Notes: generated by a model from the letters alone, not told the origin. A stretch of DNA of 64,000 bases from Ryuthela nishihirai (GCA_038380435.1 JAWZYU010000055.1:2687680-2751679), one strand, 5' to 3'. Shown: positions 22,450 through 34,645, counted from the first letter of the stretch. Translations and numbers: made by a program.

Positions 22450-24660
22450 ACATTTTTTCTTAGGAAGTTGGCAAAATTCGGAGTGACTTGGTAAAATCTT
22501 AAGGAGTTGGCAAAATCGGGACAACTTGGCAAAATTCGGAGTGACTTGGAAAAATTTTGCGTGAGTTGGCAAAATTCGGAGTGACTTGTCAAAATCTTGG
22601 GGAGTTGACAAAATTCGGAGTGACTCGGCAAAATCGTGAGGAGTTGGCAAAATTCAGGTGAGATGTGGAAATTTGGATTTTTTTTCTGTAAAATTATAGC
22701 GAGTTGGCAAAATCTAGGAGAATTGGCAAAACTTAGGGAGTTGACAAAATCTAGGGGCAGTTGGCAAAATTCGGAGTGACTTGGCAAAATCGTGGAGAGT
22801 TGACAAAATTCAGGTGAGATGTAAAAATTGCAATCTTTTTTTTGTAAAATTATGGCGTGTTGGCAAAATCGAGGCAACTTCGCAATATTTAGGAGAGTTG
22901 GCAAATCTTGGGGGAGTTGGCAAAATTCAGAGTGGCTTTGAAAAAATCAGGTGTGATGTGAAATTGGAATTTCTTTTCTGTAAAATTGTGGCGAGATGGC
23001 AAAATCTAGGGCAGTTGACAAAAATCGAATCCACTTGGTAAAATAGGGCGTTTTGTGAAAATTGGGATTGTTCTTGTGAAATTAGGGAGTTGATAAAATC
23101 GACAAAACTTGGCAAAATCTAGGGCAGTTGACAAAAATCGAATCCACTTGGTAAAATAGGGCGTTTTGTGAAAATTGGGATTGTTTTTGTGAAATTAGGG
23201 AGTTGATAAAATCGACAAAACTTGGCAAAATCTAGGGCAGTTGACAAAAATCGAATCCACTTGGTAAAATAGGGCGTTTTCTGAAAATTGGGATTGTTTT
23301 TGTGAAATTAGGGAGTTGATAAAATCGACAAAATTGGCAAAATCTAGGGAGGTTGGCAAAAATCGAATCCACTTGGTAAAATAGGGCGTTTTGTGAAAAT
23401 TGGGATTGTTTTTGTGAAATTAGGGAGTTGATAAAATCGACAAAACTTGGCAAAATCTAGGGCAGTTGACAAAAATCGAATCCACTTGGTAAAATAGGGC
23501 GTTTTGTGAAAATTGGGATTGTTTTTGTGAAATTAGGGAGTTGATAAAATCGACAAAACTTGGCAAAATCTAGGGCAGTTGACAAAAATCGAATCCACTT
23601 GGTAAAATAGGGCGTTTTGTGAAAATTGGGATTGTTTTTGTGAAATTAGGGAGTTGATAAAATCGACAAAACTTGGCAAAATCTAGGGAGGTTGGCAAAA
23701 ATCGAATCCACTTGGTAAAATAGGGCGTTTTGTGAAAATTGGGATTGTTTTTGTGAAATTAGGGAGTTGATAAAATCGACAAAACTTGGCAAAATCTAGG
23801 GCAGTTGACAAAAATCGAATCCACTTGGTAAAATAGGGCGTTTTGTGAAAATTGGGATTGTTTTTGTGAAATTAGGGAGTTGATAAAATCGACAAAACTT
23901 GGCAAAATCTAGGGAGGTTGGCAAAACTGGAAACCACTTGGTAAAGTACAGGTGAGTTGTAAAAATTGGGATTGGTTTTGTGAAATTACGGAGAGTTGAA
24001 AAAACTAAGAATTCTTGGCAAAATCTAGGGGAGTTGGCAAAATTCGAAGCCACTTGGTAAAATACAGGGGAGTTGTGAAAATTGTACCTTTCTTCTGCAA
24101 TTAAGTAGAGTTGATAAAATTCGAAGTGACTTGGCAAATTCAGGGAAGATGTAAAATTTGCGACTTTTTCTGTAAAATTATGGCGAGTTTGCAAAATCTA
24201 GAGTAGTTGGCAAAATTCGAATCCAATTGGTAAAATATAGGCCAGTTGTGAAAATTGAGATTTGTTTTGTGAAATTAAGGAGGGTTAGACAAATCGAGAA
24301 AACTTAACAAAATGTAGGGCAGTTGGCAAAATTCGAATGCACTTAGAAAATACGGTGAGTTGTGATAATTGGGATTGGGATTGTGAAATTAAGAATTGAT
24401 AAAATCGAGAAAACTTGGAAAAATCTTGGGGAGTTTGAAAAAATTTGAAGTGATTTGGCAAATTTAGGAGAGATGTAAAGATTGGGATCGGTTTTGTGAA
24501 ATTAAGGAGAGTTGGCCAAATCAATGGGAGTTGGAAAAAAATCACATTGAAATGCTACAGTTCATACGAGATGTAAATATTGGGACTATTTCTGTAAAAT
24601 TATGGCCAGTTGGCAAAATTGGAAGTTAAATGGCACAATGCAGAAGAATCGTTAAAATTG
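22450..24660. repeat. 2.2-kb minisatellite, with nearly perfect 113-bp units at 22,997-23,912
   Basis: The whole block is built from variations of (G)AGTTGGCAAAATTCG and GACTTGGCAAAATC phrases. In the middle, the motif GACAAAACTT recurs at 23,101, 23,214, 23,327 (one-base variant), 23,439, 23,552, 23,665, 23,778 and 23,891, a period of 113 bases. Units come as two variants (GGGCAGTTGACA and GGGAGGTTGGCA). The flanks are degenerate. Open frames on both strands are artefacts of the low stop density of the repeat. Confidence 0.95.
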
Positions 24661-24711
24661 CCTCAATCCCCCACGGCCCCACAGAGCGAAAATCTAAGTA
24701 AGTTTGCTCAG

Positions 24712-24944
24712 TTGGGGTGGGTTGTTTTACCTCTGAGCGGCACTTTTTTGCACACCATGGGCTAAATGGCCAGGTCACAAAGACCCCGAAGGCTCAGAGA
24801 AGGTTGTGGGAGGGGGCCCACTGGAACAGCTGTTGGGAGACAGATGGTAGTCTCCCGTCAAGGCCATCCAGCGTGTTCTTTAACGTGCACAGGGTATGGC
24901 TCTCCCGCACAAGGGGCCACGTCTTAACGTCCCAATCGAACTGT
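24712..24944 (-). mobile_element. tRNA-Thr-like SINE lacking its tRNA head
   Basis: Tail and body are present on the minus strand but the element stops at CTTAACGTCCCAATCGA, directly at the left edge of segment B. The break coincides with the duplication boundary. Confidence 0.85.
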
Positions 24945-25668
24945 CTAGCAATTCTTTTTCGTGCATCTAAAACATTGCCAGATTTATTTGCTGAATATTA
25001 AACATAATTTTCAAGCCAATAATGGTCACTTTCTAATTATCATCAAATGAAGGCTTCCTACTGAAGTGCAATTTGTTGGCTAATTTTAGTCGTAAGTTTA
25101 TTAATATCTGAGTCGTCAGTTTACAAAATGCGATGAATATAAAAAAGATCAGTTGTGAAATAAATAGCGTTTGCTGATTGGAGATTTCAATTGAGTTGCA
25201 TTCAGTGGCGGCTTGTGACAAAAATTTTTGGTGGAGCACTTTGACTGATACATATAGCTCCCGGCGGTAGTGAAAAAAAAATGGGGAGATCCCTGGTATC
25301 GAATTGAACCGAACAGGACTGAAAAAAGGTTTCGTAATGCATATTTGCTTTTTTTTTTCCTCAGCTCTTCTTAAAGTGCATTATTTAACAAAAATTTCCA
25401 GGGTAAAAACAAACTCGAAAAGGTGTTCTTGTCATTTCTACTTGAATTCAGTAACATTCGAACGGTAACCGTGCCAGAATTCACAGAGGGTTGAGCAACT
25501 GTGCCTGAACTCGTAGAAGGTTAAAGATTATAACTGCCAATAGGTTTAAATATATCTATCAACGTTAGCTGTTTAGCCTCTTTCGAAAGGCATTCAAATG
25601 CGAAATATAAGGAAAGGTTCCAACCTCAATGGCTTAACTCTTATAATTACCTTAGATATGAAAATGTA

Positions 25669-25880
25669 GCCACCCCATGGCCGAGTGGTTAGCACGTTTG
25701 TCTACTGATCTACGGGACCTGGGTTCTGAGCCCCGGGCTAAGGCATGGATATTTGTGTTGTTTTTCTGCTGAGGTCCCGCCATCCTCACAGATCTTCTAC
25801 TTTGGCGTATAAACTGGCAGGCTTCTGTCAGACCTCTGTGGCAAACAGCTGCTTGAGGGGATATTTATTTATTTTTTTAT
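25669..25880 (+). mobile_element. tRNA-Ser-like SINE, copy in B
   Basis: Nearly identical to 15,715-15,925 of segment A, duplicated as part of the larger segment rather than by a new insertion. Confidence 0.85.
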
Positions 25881-25901
25881 GAAAATATATGAAAAATTGG
25901 A

Positions 25902-26317
25902 TCTTATGAACGAGTTGGGTTGTTGGGTTGTTTTACCTCTGAGCGGCACTTTTTTGCACACCATGGGCTAAATGGCCAGGTCACATGGACCCCGAAGGCT
26001 CAGAGAAGGTTGGGGGAGGGGACCCACTGGAACAGCTGTTGGGAGACAGATGGTAGCCTCCCGTCAAGGCCATCTAGTGTGTTCTTTAACGTGCACAGAA
26101 TATGGCTCTCCCGCACACGGGGCCACGGCTTAACGTCCCATCCGACGGACGGCGGCCTTTCCAAGCCCATCGGTGTCCCCTACTGACCGTGGGCAGGGCG
26201 GGGAATTTTGCGGATATAAATCTCAACGCTGACCCAGCTGGGACTCGAACCTGGGAACTACAGATTACGAGCCTGGCGCGCTACCGACTGAGCCGCCCCC
26301 GTCCCTCTTATGAACGA
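25902..26317 (-). mobile_element. young tRNA-Thr-like SINE with empty site in copy A
   Basis: Element 25,914-26,305 is flanked by TCTTATGAACGA at 25,902-25,913 and 26,306-26,317. Copy A has this 12-mer once (15,948-15,959) with the flanks joined. The insertion therefore happened after the A/B duplication. Tail: CAACCCAACAACCC. Confidence 0.95.
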
Positions 26318-26734
26318 AGCAATGATATTTTTCATTTTAGAAACTTCTGATGTTGATGATATCTTGTGATACTTGAATCCATGACCTCCTTTCCCACTAT
26401 AACAGAAGGGTAGGGTGTGTGTATCGGAGAGATTTTTATGCCAAATGAAAACTTGCGACATGAGGACGGCCATCTACTATTTACTTTAGAGAGTATCAGA
26501 TGCGAGAAAGAAAGTTAAATCTGCTAGAAATATAATTAATGGTTCGATATGTTTTTCTTAAATCTTGTATTCCATAATGGAGGTCAGTAGACATAGTGTT
26601 GATCATCAGAAGCTGAAGTCACAGTCAACTGTGCTTCCCCTTCCCCCTCCCAGTCATCAAGAGAGGGGGGAGAGTAACCGCCTTCTCCTTGATTATAAAT
26701 AACTTTATTTTACAAGACAGAAAGCGAAAACGCG

Positions 26735-27042
26735 GGGATGGCTCAACGGTAGCGTACCAGGCTTGTAATCTGCAGTTCCAAGGTTCGAGTCCCAACCGGA
26801 CCAGGGTTGAGATTTATCTCCACAAAACTCTCCGACTTATTCACGATCAGTAGGGGACATCGATGGGCTTGGAAAGGCCATCGATGTCCCCTACTGATCG
26901 TGGTAGTCCCCTACTGATCGTCCGTAGATGAGACGTTAAGCTGTGGATCCATGTGCAGAAGAGCCATACCCTGTGCACGTTAAAGAACACGCTGGATGGC
27001 GTTGACGGGAGGCTACCATCTGTCTCACAACAGCTGTTCCAG
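26735..27042 (+). mobile_element. tRNA-Thr-like SINE with internal hairpin, copy in B
   Basis: Counterpart of 16,372-16,690. The inverted repeat here is 25 bp (26,842-26,866 with 26,878-26,902) around an 11-base loop. The tRNA B box reads GGTTCGAGTCCC, closer to the family consensus than in A. Confidence 0.88.
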
Positions 27043-27160
27043 TCTTGGAGGTAGGAAGAGAGGGAGGCGCCCTATCGCTTCAAAGCTGTAACCGAGCGTC
27101 GCCATATTGTTGCTTCTCGTAAGCGTGCTATCACTGTGAACGACAGTTTGCGTTAAAAAA

Positions 27161-27231
27161 ATGGGTACGTGCATCGCGTTTGGATGCATTAACCAACATG
27201 CGAAAAAGATCAAAGGGATAACATTTCACAG
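27161..27231 (+). CDS. THAP-domain protein, first coding exon (copy B)
   Basis: Same exon as 16,801-16,871, with one substitution changing residue 12 from Lys to Gln (AACAAA to AACCAA). Cys4, Cys9 and the TFHR end are kept and the donor CACAG|GTAAGAAG is intact. The 5' leader is also conserved apart from two substitutions near 27,053 and 27,068-27,071. No second THAP exon was found before the next breakpoint. One of the two copies may be the real gene start and the other a duplicate. Confidence 0.72.
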
Positions 27232-30200
27232 GTAAGAAGTAATGCTAAAGTTTTGCTTTGTAAATTGAAACTTTTTTGTTATTTCAACTACTTATGACAG
27301 TAGCGTAGTTAGGCCTAGCGGAAAGCGGTAGGAAGGGTTGCGAAATTTTTCCACTGTTTTTAATGTAAACTGATGAAATAAAGTGTTGCATAGAAAGAAA
27401 AAAAATATCAACAAACAGAATTAAAAGTTATTAAAATATAGATTTTTAACAATATTCGTTAGTATTTAAAGAGTTATGGATGCTAGAATATTTCATGATA
27501 AATTTATATTCTCCATTTTCAAAGATATTCCTGCAATTTAATGGAAGGATATGACTGAAGATAAAAAAAAGATAAAAAAACTATTTAAATTTTTAATTTA
27601 AACAATATTCAATATTTAAGCCTATATTAAAGTCTAGATATTTCCTGCTTTTTATTCCAAAAAGATTTTTTTTTGTTAATATTTACATTTCTTCTTATAC
27701 AAGAGATTTGATTTATCACAGTTTACTCTGAACATTAGAAACTTGATTAAGCAATGATACAACTTTGAAATATTATGCAGGGGAGAGGAATTTAATATAT
27801 TCTATATCAGGCACTATACTAACTCTTTCGTTTGGTACATTAGAAATTTTTATGTATAAAAGTTAAGGTGTTGATATATTCCAAGAATTTGTATTTTAAA
27901 CTTTTTCTTTGGGAAAAAGAATTTCGTCCCAAAGTTCCGCTGAATCACGGAAAATCCAGAAGAAAAATCGAGGGAGAGGGCATGAAGTTACCATTTTTAA
28001 TGCAGTATAACATTTTTCCCTCTGTCTTGCAAGTCTTCAAAAAGTGAAGAATAAATTTATTCTTCATTAACATGAAATATAAATAAGTTTAATAATTTTT
28101 AGCTCCTATTACCCTTATTAGTATTCTAAAATTGGGGGAGTTTTGAAATCTGGCCCTACACTAGATATGAGTCGTTCTACAATGAATCCCTATTTCATGA
28201 AAAAGATGGTGTAGCTTTCATTTGATATCTAATGTTGTTATTACCAACTTTGAGTGGGATTAAACAACCTTGTTTCAAAACGTAAACAAACGCAAAACTG
28301 AAACGAAACAAAGTATTTTTATATTTTATATATTAAACATCTTCTGACCTTCCAAGAGAAAAAAATCGATTTCGCAACTTTCTCTCAGCATTCAGGGTCC
28401 TTGTGACCTGGCCATTTTGCATATGGTGTGCAAAAAAAGTGCCGCTCAGAGGTAAAACAACCCAATTCAGATCGCGAAAATAACACTCAAATGTGTTAAA
28501 CTTCTCCCCCCCCCCTTCTTCAATGCAAGCTTCTGAGTATTGATCTCAGTGATTGGCTCAAAAATGTATTACACAGAAATTGTTATCATTATTTAACACA
28601 ACACAAACTGCAAATTTTTACCTGGTACGCAAGAATGTAAGAATATTACAATGGGAAATTTAAAATTCAACAATATAAGAAAAAAATCTTCGAGACTATT
28701 TAAGCCTTTCGACAATTTCCCACAACTCATAACGAAATTCTGACTCTGCTGTATTGCCGGCTGGGTGGAATGGGATCAATATTGTAAAGGGATGAAATAT
28801 TTTCCACCTAATCCATTACAATTTTTTTTTCTCTAGAGTTAGCTAAATAATAGCCAAAAAAATATTTTAAAGATATAGTCTTCCGATTTCTATTTACATC
28901 AATTTTATTGACATTTCGTAGAAGATACGTTAAGATATACAACAAGAAATTGCATTTGGAAATTGAGATTTACGATCTGCATTTAGACATTATAAAGGAC
29001 ATTGAAAATGAGCCAAGGTGATACCCGATATCAAGTCAGAGTTGAACCGATATAAAGGCGGTAGTATCTTTAATCAGTTCCCTAATTTCTGATTCATCGA
29101 TCGTGCATTCGATTTCACAAAGATGGAATGTACTCTTTGGAAGGAAATTATCTTAGCTAAGTAAGAGAGATTGATGTGCATTTGGGATTCCCTTTTTAGG
29201 GTATCTTGACAACTTTTGTACTATCATATATGCAGGATGAGATTGATGATTTAACATGGAGTCAAGAGTAGTGTGATGGAGGGGGCGGAGGTGCTAGCTA
29301 GGAGAGGAATTTTTGGGTGAGGTGGGAAGGGGCTCGATTAAAATACACTAAAATATAATTTTTTTTTATATCAGTATTTGGACGAATTATTAGTACTGGA
29401 TTACTACAGTGCTCGTTAAGCGTTTATATTTTCTAGCGATTTTTAAATAGTTTAACTGTTAGGGTTTCAATATCGAGATTGCCAGAGCTTTTACTTTTTG
29501 CTTTAACACTTAGTTTTAATATTTTATACTAAAATATATATATATAGTTTTTATTTTTCTGGAACAATAAATTAACTACTATTGATGAGAAACGAGAATT
29601 TCATTACCAAAATGGTTTAGAAATATAAATGTAACGAAAAATAACCGGAAAAATACTTTTACTGAAAATATTTGATATTATTTATGTACAGTTGTGTGGG
29701 GATGGTTCATTTCTTCATTTCAGCTGATGCGTATTTTAATTGAGGAAGTTTAAACCTAACGAGGATAACTAGAATTATTTAAGTAGAGTAGAAGCTTAGT
29801 GTATCAGGTGTAGGCTACCTAGGAGTGTTGAACGAATGCAGATCGTAGGACTCAAAATTTTAGAACGTAGATTATTTTACTTTGGGTTCTTATGAATTTC
29901 ACCGGCATCAGATTAAATGTTATAGGAAGCATTTTCTTACTTAAGATGTTGGGCGGAAATTGTTTTGAGGTATCGGTATTTGTTTTTGATTGATTTATGT
30001 TTTTTTATCAATTAATTAATTAATTAATTAACAGGATTCCATTCCACCTATTAACTAACTTAATGGTGTACCTATAAATCAATCAAGGAGTATAGTCTAG
30101 GGGGGGGGGTCAAGGGGGTTGTCATACTTGAGAGTCTGATTATCAGGACTTCTTAAAAAAATGCATATTTTTGACGGCCTCAGAGGGGTAGGGGGGTATT

Positions 30201-30838
30201 CTTTCCAGGTCCAGCCATTTTTTCACTCTGATTAGGCAAAAAAAATTTAATCTGAAAACTTTTTTGCCAAATAAATAATGAAATGAATTATGGTATATTA
30301 CATGCATAATTAATCAGCATTCAATTCTGGATTTTCTGAAAATAAAATGTTTAGCAAAAAATATGATTGCCTTTATTTTAGTACGATGTTTTTTAGAAAA
30401 AATTCGTCTGGCAGTATAAAATTTTTTAGCCAATAGACAGAAATGATTTTAATGCATAAAAATGAAAAGGTTGTTATTTCTGAATAACAAAAAAAAAAAT
30501 TTTCTTGTTCAGAGTAAACATTTCTTCCGTTTCGTAATTTTTTTCTCCTTACCATACTTTGAGAAAAGTCCAGGTTTGTTGCAGAGTCCAATAAACAAGT
30601 CAACTTTAGAATATTTTGAATATATCATAAGAATATTTTTATGATATATTCAAAATTTTATTTGAATAATCAACAGAAATAGGTCATGTTATATACTAAA
30701 TTAAAGAGAATTTAATTCTGAATTTTATTGAAATGAAAAATATGAACATTGTAGTAATTCATTAATTTTATTTGCAGTAGTATACCGAAAAAATCGATAT
30801 ATATTTCATAATTACTTTTTAAAATTAGCAGTTTTTTT
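27232..30838. other. AT-rich non-coding body of segment B
   Basis: Counterpart of 16,872-20,450. No coding evidence. A short hairpin not present in A lies at 30,614-30,655 (two 17-bp complementary arms around an 8-base loop). Confidence 0.7.
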
Positions 30839-31054
30839 TCTTAATTTTTACGAGAATTTCGTATACGAGAAATTTCGTAAGCACGTATACGATTCTATTC
30901 AGGCAATCAAATTTGACTTTATCGATTTATTGACTTTAATATTTTACTTTTTTATTTATTTTATTTTTTTTTAATTTTATTTTACTTTTTTTTCATCAAA
31001 TGAAAAAACGAAACATTTTTCAAGCTTGAATTACGTATTTGTAAAAGATATATA

Positions 31055-31446
31055 TAAATTGTTGGGTTGTTTTACCTCTGAGCGGCACTTTTTTGCATAC
31101 CATGGGGCTAAATGGCCAGGTCACATGGACCCCGAAGGCTCAGAGAAGGTTGGGGGAGGGGACCCACTGGAACAGCTGTTGGGAGACAGAAGGTAGCCTC
31201 CCGTCAATGCCATCCAGCGTGTTCTTTAACGTGCACAGGGTATGGCTCTCCCGCACACGGGGCCACGGTTTAACGTTCCATCCGACGGCCGGAAGCCTTT
31301 CCAAGCCCATCGGTGTCCCCTACTGACCGTGGGCAGGGCGGGGAATTTTGCGGAGATAAATCTCAACGGTGACCCAGCTGGGACTCGAACCTGGGAACTA
31401 CAGATTACTAGCCTGGCGCGCTACCGACTGAGCCACCCCCGCCCCA
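31055..31446 (-). mobile_element. tRNA-Thr-like SINE in the B-specific block
   Basis: Complete element on the minus strand with head GGGGCGGGGGTGGCTC at its right end. Its inverted counterpart in D is 46,031-46,416; in C only the tail remains (35,243-35,416). Confidence 0.9.
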
Positions 31447-31559
31447 TATATATAAGAAAATCTTCAAATGGCAATGTAAAAAAAACGAAGTTTCATATGT
31501 TGTACCAAAAACGTCTATAGACGTCCTTGAGCTGATAATGGTTAAGATTTCTGATTATG

Positions 31560-31990
31560 TAATGACATGATTATAAATACATGTCATTACAACCCTCATA
31601 AGGTTTGAGAGTTCTATGTCATAACCAACACTGGGTTAACATATCAAGTTTTCGGGTAAAAAGAGCATTCTGACAGTAGAGAAAAATTACGTATAATTTT
31701 TCCTGTACATTAGCTGAAATTGAGGTTCGTCTCTGACCACTGAAGCCAATTTTCTGTTTTATATATATAATTGGGACTATTAGCTTTCCGAGTGCAGTCG
31801 CTCATTGTGCGTTGTACAATCTTTTAAAAAACAGCAGCCACGCGATATTGAAAAAAAAAAATACCTAGTCAGCATGCCTTTTAAGTGTTGTTCAACATAA
31901 CTTTGAATTGTACAGAGAAATTCTAGGTAATTTTTCGTGTAAGCATGTGCTCATACTCATTGTCTCATGGTCATTGTCGAAATAAAGTTT
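31560..31990. repeat. dispersed repeat shared with 38,985-39,440 and 50,010-50,450
   Basis: Landmarks in the same order: GGTTTGAGAG, CTGGGTTAACATATCAAG, GTCTCTGACCACTGAAGC, CACGCGATATTGAAAAAA and TTGAATTGTACAGAGAAATT. Clearly diverged between B and the UHRF1-proximal copies, so older than the A-D duplication. Confidence 0.75.
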
Positions 31991-32235
31991 AAAATTCCGG
32001 AATAACTTTCCATAATTTTTTTCAGCTCTTTAATTCATGAGTTCCATGTCTGCAGGACTTATCCTGTGATTCTTTACTACTGAGTTGTTGATTTAACGCC
32101 CTGAGCGTGAGTGACAAATATTAATTCCATCTCTAATGAGGCAACACAGTTGTCCGTTTCCCGGATAGATGGCGCCACTGTGCGAATCAAATAAATATAT
32201 CCGGAAAGTTTAACACATCACTAAGCTGATTAGCT

Positions 32236-32304
32236 GAGATGGTGTAGTGGTTAGCATAACAGGCATGTTTCCTGGAGACGTGGGTTCGAATCCCACTCAC
32301 GGCA
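32236..32304 (+). other. tRNA-like sequence (copy in B)
   Basis: Counterpart of 20,836-20,904, with CTCACGGC instead of CTCATGGC at the 3' side. Same weak anticodon arm. Likely a pseudogene. Confidence 0.5.
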
Positions 32305-32724
32305 AAACCAATTTTTTTCAGCTCCTTATTTCATGACGTTCTTCTTTTTAGAAACTTCTGATATCGATGATATTTTGTGATACTTCAATCTATTCCTTTC
32401 CCACTACAACAGAGGCGTAGGGAGTGTATCGGAAAAATTTTTATGCCAAATGAAAACTTGCGACATGATGACGGCCATTTACTATTTATTTTGGAGAGTA
32501 TCAGATGCGTGAAATAAAGTTAAATCTGCTAGAAATATAATTAATAGCTTGATATGTTTTACTTCTTGTATTCAATAATGGAGGTCAGTGGACATAGTGT
32601 TGATCATCAGAAGCTGAAGTCACAGTGAACTTCGGTTACTCCTCCTCCTCCCAGTCACCAAGGGAGGGAGGAGAGTAATCGCCTTCCCCTTGATTTTAAG
32701 TAACATATATTTTACAACGCAGAT

Positions 32725-33095
32725 CTCGGAAAGGCAGGATGGCTCAGTCGGTAGTGTGCCAGTTCCCAGGTTCGAGTCCCAACCTGGCCAAAGTTGAGAT
32801 TTATCTCCAAAAAACTTTCCAACCTGCCCACGGCCACTACGGGACACTGATGGGCTTGAAAAGAACACCATCCGTCGGATGAGACGATAAGCCTTGGACC
32901 CATGTGCAGGAGAACCATACCCTGTGCACATCAAAGAACACGCTGGGTGGCCTTGATGGGAGGCTACCATCTGTCTCCCAACAGCTGTTCCAGTAGTGTT
33001 CCCTCCCCAACTTTCTCTGAACCTTCGGGGTCTTTGTGACCTGGCCATTTTGCCTATGGTGTGCAAAAAAAGTGCCGCTCAGAGGTAAGACAACC
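32725..33095 (+). mobile_element. tRNA-Thr-like SINE, older copy
   Basis: Head GGCTCAGTCGGTAGTGTGCC lacks about 20 bases of the anticodon arm relative to D's counterpart (44,345-44,735, inverted), then body and tail. The matching SINE in A is cut at 21,562. Confidence 0.85.
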
Positions 33096-34158
33096 CAATT
33101 CAGATCTCGAAAATGACACTCAAATGTGTTAAACTTCTTCCCCCCCCCTTCCTCAATGCAAGCTTCTGAGTGTGCGAGTGATTGGCTTAAAAATTTATTG
33201 CACAAGAATTGTCATCATTATTTAACACAACACAAATTACGAATTTTGATGATGGAACGCAAGAATGTAAAAATACTACAATGGAGAATTTAAAATGCAA
33301 AAATTCAAGAAAAAATCTTTGGAGAGTATTTACTCATGGAGGAGAACGGACTTCTAGCTCTGACTTTGAACAGTCATGACGTCGTTTTGCAACGCTCCTG
33401 GATTACTTCAAAGTTCATTTATTCGCTAACTATTTACTTAAATTTCCTAGTAGCCTTGGGCAAGACTGGATGAAAATCCCAGTGGAGCCACTTTTTGAAT
33501 TTAAGTCTCCTGCTAAAATTGTAGGAGAACTGGTATTAAAAATTATTTTGAAATCATTCAAAATAATATCAGAATTGGGCGGTTTATATGCCGCTTATAT
33601 ATTCAGATTTCCAAAAAGGATATCGTCGACTGCAATATCCTTTTTGGATATTGCAGTCGACGACGAAGTTTCGTTACGTGACTTCCAGCGCATTTCACGC
33701 AGCGTGGATGATTGAAGAATCCACTTTGTGCATGGCCATAACGCTTGCAATTATGGCACTGTGTCGGAGTTTTCTTATTTCTGTAACTCTCGATGTGAAT
33801 CTTCAGATGGAAGAGGTTAGATCGTATATCTTTTTATTGGTTGTGTCTTTAGGTAATTCCACCAAAAAGACAGGGATCAAGCTTTTGTCTTTGCCACGTC
33901 TCATCTGTGAGATTTTTGACTGTAAAGCCCAAATCAACTAGAGCAGTATGCACGTCGTCAGAAGTTATGTCATAGGGTAGATTTTTGATAACTACCCTGA
34001 GATTCTTCTCTTCTTTTAATTTGTAGGTGTGGAATTGCTGTTTTGAGGCTTCGAAGAATCGAACAAATGACCTATAGTCATCTGAACATCTGGTTTGTAA
34101 TCTGACTGTTTCGCCAGAGTTGCGAAACAGTCAGAAAATTTATGAGTTGCGAAACAGT

Positions 34159-34229
34159 CATAAAGAATTAACTAAAATTGCTGTTGAGGCAGTAAATGCC
34201 TCAACAGCAATTTTAGTTAATTCTTTATG
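34159..34229. repeat. 33-bp perfect hairpin, 5-base loop
   Basis: 34,159-34,191 and 34,197-34,229 are exact complements separated by GTAAA. It lies within the ORF1 relic; the arm adjoining the coding side encodes the HKELTKIAVEA stretch, the other arm is its inverted copy. Confidence 0.97.
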
Positions 34230-34645
34230 TGTGTTCAGCCAGTTCTTAGGAGAACGAATAACGATAGGGGGAATTTTCCCTTTATTACTTCTATTCTCCT
34301 TGGGTGCTTCCATTTCAGAGGCTGGAGCATCAAAAAATTCCTCCTCCAAGGCCGAAAATCTAGTCTTGGAGGCGAATGTAGACACTGTATTTGGAGATAA
34401 GGCCCTTTTATGTCCTTTCCCCTTTTCAGGATTTTTTCCCACCGCCTTCCTTTTTGGTTTGACAGAGGCATTGGTTCCATCTTGATAAATGTCCATCCCA
34501 TGCTTTGGGATAGGATTTAAATTTTGGATAGACTCCAAACCGATTGTCTGACTAGAGCAATTATCATTACCGACATGCTCATTAATGCCTTTTTCGATGT
34601 AAAATCGATCCAAGATTACATCATTAAACTTCAGTCTGTCTTCAT

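Larger units (their letters stand above)
24945..33270 (+). repeat. segmental duplication copy B
   Basis: 24,945-32,967 repeats copy A. 27,610-33,270 is also the inverted counterpart of D (44,183-49,860), and part of it that of C. B holds a SINE absent from A (25,914-26,305), the roughly 1-kb block 30,842-31,843 absent from A but present in D, and an extension 32,967-33,270 shared only with D. Confidence 0.9.

Noticed and set aside
22997..23912. CRISPR-like regular repeats
   Set aside because: The 113-bp units are contiguous tandem repeats with no unique spacers, in a eukaryotic context.
22390..24545. Long minus-strand frames rich in ILPSHSEFCQLP-like words
   Set aside because: These follow the periodicity of the minisatellite and have no start or splice context.
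34120..34485. Plus-strand frame of 121 codons over the LINE ORF1
   Set aside because: It is the antisense shadow of the minus-strand ORF1, which has recognisable motifs.
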